Assembly (NCBI GenBank): GCA_021819245.1
Contig: JAKARI010000004.1
Span: 1 to 64,000 of the forward strand
Source: Pseudomonadota bacterium
GTDB lineage: Bacteria; Pseudomonadota; Gammaproteobacteria; Acidiferrobacterales; Acidiferrobacteraceae
Direction of reading: 5' to 3'
Length of the DNA: 64,000 nt
Position numbers and translations under genes: made by a program. Positions 63,678-64,000 of the stretch are shown here, piece after piece; the stretch's first letter is position 1; each line of letters begins with the position of its first letter. The notes beneath the pieces were generated by a model, which was given only the letters and a program-made list of their open reading frames with translations, did not search any database and was not told the DNA's origin.

Positions 63678-64000
63678 TCAGCGCCTGGGGCGGCGCTCGC
63701 GCACGGCGTCCTCATGCGCCCCGAACCCCTCGGACCAGAGCTTCTCCAGGGCGTAGAACGCGCGGGTCTTGGGGTGCATGACATGGACCAGGACATCCCC
63801 GCCATCGATCAGCACCCACTCGCCGTCGCCAAGCCCCTCGACACCCTGGGGCTTATAGCCGGCCTCGCGCAAGGAGTCATCGACCTTGCGGCCGATCGAT
63901 GTCACATGGCGCGTGGACGTCCCGCTGGCGATGATCATGGTGTCGGTCACGTCGGTCAAGGACCGTACGTCAAGGACCGCGATGTCCTCGGCCTTGGCCT
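63678..64000 (-). CDS. rsfS: Ribosomal silencing factor RsfS (5' end outside the window)
   Basis: Binds uL14 and blocks subunit joining under starvation. The ORF track begins at an internal TTG (63959), but the frame continues to the window edge as AKAEDIAVLDVRS followed by LTDVTDTMIIASGTSTRHVTSI, matching the RsfS N-terminal region, so the true start lies beyond 64000. GDGEWVLIDGGDVLVHVMHPKTRAFYALEKLWSEG is the conserved C-terminal half. nadD would be expected upstream. Confidence 0.93.
   Translation of the reverse strand, partial: AKAEDIAVLDVRSLTDVTDTMIIASGTSTRHVTSIGRKVDDSLREAGYKPQGVEGLGDGEWVLIDGGDVLVHVMHPKTRAFYALEKLWSEGFGAHEDAVRERRPRR

Overview
This 64 kb window comes from the chromosome of a GC-rich proteobacterium. 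It reads as core, vertically inherited DNA. A Gram-negative envelope is shown by the lpt, mla, kds, lpoA and dolP genes. An aerobic, cytochrome-based respiratory chain is shown by petABC and a dihaem c4-type cytochrome. Gene order mixes gammaproteobacterial blocks (rsmI-lpoA-diaA-dolP, sspAB, rng-yhdP-tldD) with the mla-his-tat and rpoN-hpf-hprK-rapZ-PTS arrangement best known in beta- and deep-branching gammaproteobacteria. A chemolithotrophic or acidophilic gammaproteobacterium of the Acidiferrobacter type would fit, but that is an inference from context. I see no rRNA, tRNA, CRISPR array, prophage or intact insertion sequence.

Layout. 0.7-3.3 kb (-): cytochrome bc1 complex petA-petB-petC. 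3.4-4.9 kb (-): cytochrome c4 and a YciK-like reductase. 5.3-11.2 kb: rsmI, divergent from lpoA-diaA-dolP-hldC-FAD oxidase (+). 11.2-14.8 kb: an orphan outer-membrane protein, a small lipoprotein, sspAB (-) and a DegS/AlgW-type protease (+). 15.5-30.9 kb (-): one very long co-directional array, mlaFEDCB, a YadGH-like ABC pair, ibaG-grxD-murA, hisGDCBHAFIE, a HIT protein and tatABC, with many start/stop overlaps. 31.1-35.5 kb: an accessory patch holding an outer-membrane protein, a DUF72-like protein, a decayed VapBC-type toxin-antitoxin pair, and a luciferase-like oxidoreductase overlapped by an SDR. 35.5-37.5 kb (-): an ABC exporter coupled to an unknown protein. 37.6-47.1 kb (+): kdsD-kdsC-lptC-lptA-lptB, rpoN-hpf, hprK-rapZ and EIIA-HPr-EI. 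47.2-52.9 kb (-): a WYL-like protein, a dihydrolipoamide-dehydrogenase-like flavoprotein, and a SWIM protein with a SNF2 helicase. 53.8-64.0 kb (-): pmbA-tldD-nitrilase-yhdP-rng-maf-rlmH-rsfS, with rsfS running off the window.

How the genes work together. Most of the window concerns the envelope: Kdo synthesis (KdsD, KdsC) and LPS export (LptA, B, C), phospholipid transport (MlaBCDEF), peptidoglycan precursor synthesis and synthase activation (MurA, LpoA), envelope stress proteolysis, Tat export and YhdP. Histidine synthesis is nearly complete. The separate histidinol-phosphatase, and HisZ for the short-form HisG, must lie elsewhere. The regulatory PTS (EI, HPr, HPr kinase, RapZ) is the most unusual part. 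Its only EIIA has Gln where the phosphorylated His should be, and ptsN is absent from its usual place next to hpf, so no EIIA able to accept phosphate is visible here.
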